A stretch of DNA of 64,000 nucleotides from the NCBI GenBank assembly GCA_031386985.1, contig JANNCV010000028.1:26738-90737 (forward strand), read 5' to 3'. The translations under genes were made by a program, and so were the position numbers. The stretch is from JANJUB01 sp031386985. GTDB lineage: Bacteria > Armatimonadota > Fimbriimonadia > Fimbriimonadales > Fimbriimonadaceae. Under the pieces are notes generated by a model. That model was not told the origin of the DNA and did no database searches. It saw only the letters and a program-made list of their open reading frames with translations. This document shows positions 60,047 to 64,000 of this stretch, in pieces; the stretch's first letter is position 1; every line of letters begins with the position of its first letter.

Positions 60047-61912
60047 TTACCAACGAACGCCCTTCGTAAACAGCGGCAAGTTATCTGTCCTAAACGGCAC
60101 CATCGGCAATCCCGCTCCATTCCAAAGCGTCGCCAACATCGTATCGCTCCACCCATAGCGAAGACTTACCGGATTGCTAACTTGAACGGATTCAACAACT
60201 ACCGCATCACCTTCGATTCGTGCCGTTGCGTCACAATAAACCCCGTCTTTTCCGGCGACTTGAAACCCTTCACCCGTGCCTTTTAGTCCAGATGCATTTG
60301 TAAAGATTACGCGCATGCTTCGACCACTTGGAGTTGCCGATTTGAATGTTGGGCCGTTGGCCGTTACCTTCTGCCCATAATCATTGAGCAAAGCGAGGGC
60401 GGCCAAGCGGTCGGCCACTTGGCGTTTTTTGATGGGGTGAATATTTGTGAGGCTATCCACTAGATCAGTTGTAAGTACCATGCCTGTATTCTTCATTTTC
60501 AAGGCAAAACCTTGAGCTTCGCGCAACTCGGGGCCGTAAGGAGGTTGATATGCGAATGGGGCGATTTGAACGAAGTAGAACGAGAAATTGGTTCCCCAAG
60601 CCGTTCGCCAATCCTGAATCATATTAGGAAAGGAGCGCTGATATTGCTCCGCGCGCGATACGTTCGATTCGCCCTGATACCATAGCGCACCCTTGATTGC
60701 GAAAGGAGCGAGGGGGGCGATCATGCCGTTGTATAGTGTTGAAAAGCCGGAGGATGGGAGATAGTTTGGTTGCGGTGGGCGGTTCGGGTTGACAATGGGG
60801 AGGTATCGCCAGTTGGTTAACGGCAACTTCTGATCTCCAACCTCTATCAGCTGATCGCCAGCAAATCCGCCCGCGCCGGCACCGTCGGTGGCACGAACCA
60901 CGACCAGGTTCTTCCCAGCTTTTAACGTGATGCTGTAGTTCCTTTGAACATCCCAGCCCTCGGTTTCGCCCACCATTTTTCCATTGAAATAGGTTCGCTC
61001 GTCGTCGTCAATCGTTCCAAGTTTGAGTCTGGCGTCTTGGCCAGCCAAGTTCGCCGGGACTTCGATTTCAGTTCGATACCATACCGAGCCATCAAAATCG
61101 CCAAGGCCAATTGCGTTGAAGCTCCCGACTTTGGCGACCGATTTCCAAGTGGAATCGGGCTCGAAAGCGGCAGTTGCCCACTCCGGCTTTTCGGTGGGAA
61201 CAAATTTCTTGAGCTCGGCCTGATATTCGGCTTGGCGAGCGACATTTGTGATCGCGTTCTTTCGATAGGCATCAAGTTTCACCCCAAGTTCTGGGAGTTT
61301 TCGCATCCCCGGTTCGCTGGTCCAGAGTTCAACTTCAGTGCCGCCCCAGCTTGAATGAATAATGCCAATTGGAATGTTCAATTTCCGGTTTAGCTCGCGG
61401 GCGAACATGAAGCCGACGGCGGAAAACATTCCGGCCGCTTCCGAGCTTGAGTTTTGCCAAACGGCGTTTACGATCGCCTCCGGCTTTGCCGACATCAGCC
61501 GCGGAACTTGGAAAAGTCGAACGTTTGGCAATTGATTTGCAGTTTCAAGCTCCTTTTCCCAGTTCACAACCGGGGCGGGTGAGGCGTAAGCCTTCAGCCA
61601 CATTTCCATGTTCGACTGCCCCGAACAGAGCCAAACCTCGCCAACGAGAACATCTTTTAGCTGGATATTGCCAACATTCAAAGTGAACGGGCCGCCCGCC
61701 GCTGGGGTTTTTAGGCTTGTTTTCCATGCGCCATTCTTGTCGGCCGTCGCGGTGGTGTTCGCCCCCCACGATGCCTTGATCGTGACCTTTTGGCCCGGAT
61801 TCGCCCAGCCCCAAATCGGGCAGTTGGTTTGGCGCTGGAACACCATGTGATCCGTAAACAATGAGGCCAGCTTGAGGTCAGCGGGAAGAGCCGTCAGCAA
61901 AAATGTAAGCAT
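60047..61912 (-). CDS. Sialate O-acetylesterase
   Basis: 621 residues with signal peptide MLTFLLTALPADLKLAS. SGNH-type SASA esterase: GEVWLCSGQSNMEMWL (nucleophile Ser in GQSNM), IGIIHSSWGGTEVE, ALWYQGESNVSRAEQY and DSLTNIHPIKKRQVADRLA (Asp-x-x-His). A beta domain (FDGSVWYRTEIEVPANLAGQ) is inserted mid-protein. It removes O-acetyl groups from sialic acid or other sugars. It follows the sulfatase by 6 bp, so the two are one operon. Confidence 0.95.
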   Translation of the reverse strand: MLTFLLTALPADLKLASLFTDHMVFQRQTNCPIWGWANPGQKVTIKASWGANTTATADKNGAWKTSLKTPAAGGPFTLNVGNIQLKDVLVGEVWLCSGQSNMEMWLKAYASPAPVVNWEKELETANQLPNVRLFQVPRLMSAKPEAIVNAVWQNSSSEAAGMFSAVGFMFARELNRKLNIPIGIIHSSWGGTEVELWTSEPGMRKLPELGVKLDAYRKNAITNVARQAEYQAELKKFVPTEKPEWATAAFEPDSTWKSVAKVGSFNAIGLGDFDGSVWYRTEIEVPANLAGQDARLKLGTIDDDERTYFNGKMVGETEGWDVQRNYSITLKAGKNLVVVRATDGAGAGGFAGDQLIEVGDQKLPLTNWRYLPIVNPNRPPQPNYLPSSGFSTLYNGMIAPLAPFAIKGALWYQGESNVSRAEQYQRSFPNMIQDWRTAWGTNFSFYFVQIAPFAYQPPYGPELREAQGFALKMKNTGMVLTTDLVDSLTNIHPIKKRQVADRLAALALLNDYGQKVTANGPTFKSATPSGRSMRVIFTNASGLKGTGEGFQVAGKDGVYCDATARIEGDAVVVESVQVSNPVSLRYGWSDTMLATLWNGAGLPMVPFRTDNLPLFTKGVRW

Positions 61913-61918
61913 CGCCTA

Positions 61919-63329
61919 TCATTTTGGCTTATCTACGCCGGGAAGCGGGAAATCAGGATTGGGGATGTGCTCCTTTTGAAATGTTTTCATCGCTCGTTTA
62001 ATTAACTCCGGGTGTTGGGTGGCGAGGTCATTTTCTCACCCGGGTCGGTCTCGAGGTTGTAAATCTCGATCTTTCGATTGCCCGACTTGAGATTCGGGAT
62101 GATCGCTTTCCAGTTATCATCAAAAATCGCCGCCCAATAAGCTTGGCCCTCGGGAAATTCGAAGTAAAGTTGCTTGCGCGTGAATCCCTTGCCGCCCGCT
62201 AGAACCCCACTCAGGTCCCGCCCATCCATCGGTTTTGTTTTGAATCCTGCAATGGAACCAAGTGTAGAAATCAAATCGCACGAGTAGGCAACTTGGTTCG
62301 AGGTCTGCCCCGCCGGAACCTGCCCCGGCCAGCGGGCGATAAAAGGCAACCGGATTCCGCCCTCGTAACAAGAACTCTTGAACCCTCGAAGCTCACCAAG
62401 CGATTTGAAGAACTTCGCATCCACTTGGGGCAAAAACGTCGTGCCGTTATCGCTGGTGAACACCACGAGGGTGTTCTTGTCCTCACCCTTCTTGGCCAGC
62501 GCCGCCATGATGGATCCGACCTCTTTGTCAATGTGGGCTACCATCGCGGCGTAGGTCGCGCGGGGCTTCTCGCAAGCCGCATAGCTCCCGCCAAGATGAG
62601 GTTTTTCTTCGAAATTGAACTTGGCAACCTCCTCGGGCGGAGCCTGCAGGGATACGTGAGGCAACACGGTTGAGTAGTAAAGGAAAAATGGGGATTTTTG
62701 CTTCGCGATCCAGTTGGTCGCCTTGCTGAGACACTCTTCCGGCGCATATTGCCTCCCTATGAACTGCGTGTAATCAATTGGCGCGATCGGTTTTTTATGA
62801 ACATCAACGTAAGGATTGCCAGGAAGTTGATAAACATCGGCATTTTCCCACAGAACCGATGGATAGAGATTATGCGCTCGTCTTTGGCACAAATAGCCAA
62901 AGAAATAGTCGAATCCCTGGTTGTTTGGATGCCCCTCCGACATCGGCGCGCCCATTCCCCATTTGCCCACACAGGCCGTGGAATACCCCGCCTGCTTCAT
63001 TCCTTCCGCGATCGTAAACTCCGCCGCCGGAAGCGACATCTGCCCTTCGCCATCGTTCAACCCCCATCCACCAACCTCTTTGTTTCCGCGAATTGGGGAG
63101 TGTCCGGTGTGTTTCCCGGTCATGAGCGAAGCTCGCGATGGCGCGCAGACCGGGCTCGCGGTGTAATATCGGGTGAACTTCGTTCCCTCGGCGGCGAGCC
63201 GATCTATGTTTGGCGTGGGGATGATTTCTTGCCCATAGCAACCCACCTCTCGATACCCCAATCATCGCAATAGATCAATACGATATTCGGTTTTTGAACG
63301 GTAACGCCAAGCAGAATCGCGGAGAGCAT
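61919..63329 (-). CDS. Sulfatase, read across two single-base breaks
   Basis: From ATG 63329: MLSAILLGVTVQKPNIVLIY then CDD, break near 63260, then LGYREVGCYGQEIIPTPNID, with the formylglycine motif SPVCAPSRASLMTGK (CxPSR) and ETDPGEK, break at the AAAA run 62031-62034, then DLATQHPELIKRAMKTFQKE and HIPNPDFPLPGVDKPK to 61919. Both breaks look like one missing base in a homopolymer. The Cys must be converted by a formylglycine-generating enzyme. Exported arylsulfatase-type enzyme acting on sulfated glycans. Confidence 0.9.
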
Positions 63330-63332
63330 GGG

Positions 63333-64000
63333 CTATTTTGGCAGACAATCTGAATAGGCACCGAAGGTTTGTTTGGCGGCTTCATCCCAAGTGAATTTCT
63401 TCAGCGCAGATTCCACCGGTTCGCTTGGCCCTGATGAATCGAGAGCCTCCCGGATTGCCCGCGCAATATCCTTGGAATCATAAGGATCGCATGGAAAAAC
63501 CCATTTCCCCAGCAACTCCTTAAAATAGAAACTGACCGGACAATACGCTTCCTGCGCCACAACAACTCGGCAACCGCAGGCCAGGGCCTCAAGTGAGCTC
63601 AAGCCTGGCGATTCGCGAAAGGAAGCGAGTACGTGGACCGCGTGGCTTTGATACAGTTCAACGAGCTTGGTTTGATCCTGATCTTCAGCGATAATGGTGG
63701 TTCGATCGTCCGGCGACTCCGTTTGAACTGCCTGAAGATAGGAACTGTCCACGCAGCCGCCCACCATGGTTAGGCGCGCCTGCGGAAGCAAGTTCATCGC
63801 TCGCGCAACTCCAAGTTGGTTCTTCACGGGGAGGAATCGGGCGGCGATCAGCACATCCTCCCCTCTTCCTGATTCATGGGCCAGAGATGGGGATGAATCC
63901 AAGTCACCCGGAACCCCTCCCCCAGCCCCCACCCCACCATCGCAAGGGAGGGGGTGAAAATGAGCCCGATCAAAGGCGATAACAACGGAAACCGATCGGC
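63333..64000 (-). CDS. Glycosyltransferase family 4, C-terminal part (continues past the window)
   Basis: Open to the window end. GT4 C-terminal domain: DVLIAARFLPVKNQLGVARA, RLTMVGGCVDSSYLQAV, VHVLASFRESPGLSSLEALA (donor-binding E-x7-E) and GCRVVVAQEAYCP. Frame before the apparent GTG at 63932 reads SVSVVIAFDRAHFHPLPCDG, so a start there is false. In-frame codons 63909-63957 are a GC-rich palindromic element. The stop lies 3 bases before the sulfatase start. Adds a sugar to a cell-envelope glycan. Confidence 0.85.
   Translation of the reverse strand, partial: RSVSVVIAFDRAHFHPLPCDGGVGAGGGVPGDLDSSPSLAHESGRGEDVLIAARFLPVKNQLGVARAMNLLPQARLTMVGGCVDSSYLQAVQTESPDDRTTIIAEDQDQTKLVELYQSHAVHVLASFRESPGLSSLEALACGCRVVVAQEAYCPVSFYFKELLGKWVFPCDPYDSKDIARAIREALDSSGPSEPVESALKKFTWDEAAKQTFGAYSDCLPK
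63909..63957. repeat. GC-rich palindromic element in the glycosyltransferase
   Basis: ACCCCTCCCCCAGCCCCCAC then ATCGCAAGGGAGGGGGTG, in frame with the gene. Fourth copy of the family seen in rsr and lysS. Confidence 0.75.

Overview
The window looks like a chromosomal stretch of a free-living bacterium of the Armatimonadota/Fimbriimonadales type or a relative with a similar gene style. I infer this from gene content: a secreted type IV-pilin-like protein with an FARAKEAA motif and a terminal DG motif, DUF1501, sulfatase, sialate O-acetylesterase, GHL10 and GH38-like glycan enzymes, many small secreted proteins, GC of roughly 50-55 percent by eye, and frequent 4-bp ATGA/GTGA gene overlaps. Many monocistronic genes have a TANNNT hexamer exactly 6 nt before the start codon and no Shine-Dalgarno sequence, which suggests leaderless transcripts. 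I see no ribosomal RNA, no convincing tRNA and no CRISPR array.

Layout. 1-5 kb: the end of a GHL10 glycosidase, a secreted repeat protein, two small secreted proteins and a long REP-like palindrome. 5-9.2 kb: an AIPR-type abortive-infection protein facing a Ro60/Rsr (TROVE) gene that has a cloverleaf Y-RNA candidate and a perfect sigma-70 promoter upstream. 9-13 kb: membrane protein, amidohydrolase, dusC. 13-16.4 kb: a light-sensing cassette. CarH (MerR plus B12 domain) is divergent from a fasciclin protein, both promoters carry three 11-bp-spaced operator repeats, and a conserved uncharacterised gene is coupled to carH. 16.4-20.5 kb: a fast-evolving block of small orphan genes behind copies of one leader repeat. 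20.5-26.6 kb: oxidative repair and cell-wall operon (msrB, amidase, thioredoxin), M61 peptidase, nitrilase and a three-gene coiled-coil operon. 26.6-27.2 kb: a decayed IS200-type transposase between inverted REPs. 27-32.5 kb: hemW preceded by a tiny membrane gene with an in-frame TGA and a SECIS-like hairpin, then oxidoreductases and rplI. 32.5-42 kb: MCE/MlaD protein, DUF1501, PVC-style secreted proteins, an RraB-like gene with an internal TAG, and a toxin-tip/immunity array split by an IS3-family element. 42-49 kb: M20 peptidase, msrA, dipeptide epimerase, lysS with a foreign-looking internal insertion, an AbrB/Doc toxin-antitoxin pair and a phosphatase-superfamily protein. 49-56.8 kb: glutamate dehydrogenase, prfB with its +1 frameshift site, rhomboid-like protein, pilin-like protein, CsoR regulator and a large metalloprotease. 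56.8-64 kb: a glycan-processing run on the minus strand (glycosyltransferase, sulfatase, sialate esterase, GH38-like mannosidase with an in-frame RAYT transposase).

Two themes run through the window. First, small mobile repeats sit inside coding regions without breaking the frame: a GC-rich palindrome in rsr, lysS (twice) and the glycosyltransferase, and REP copies plus a whole transposase in the GH38-like gene. Second, several genes carry single-base frame breaks, most of them at short homopolymers (sulfatase twice, phosphatase-like protein, a small membrane gene, possibly the prfB leader; one more in the IS3 orfB). That pattern fits residual sequencing error better than pseudogenisation, so those genes are annotated across the breaks.
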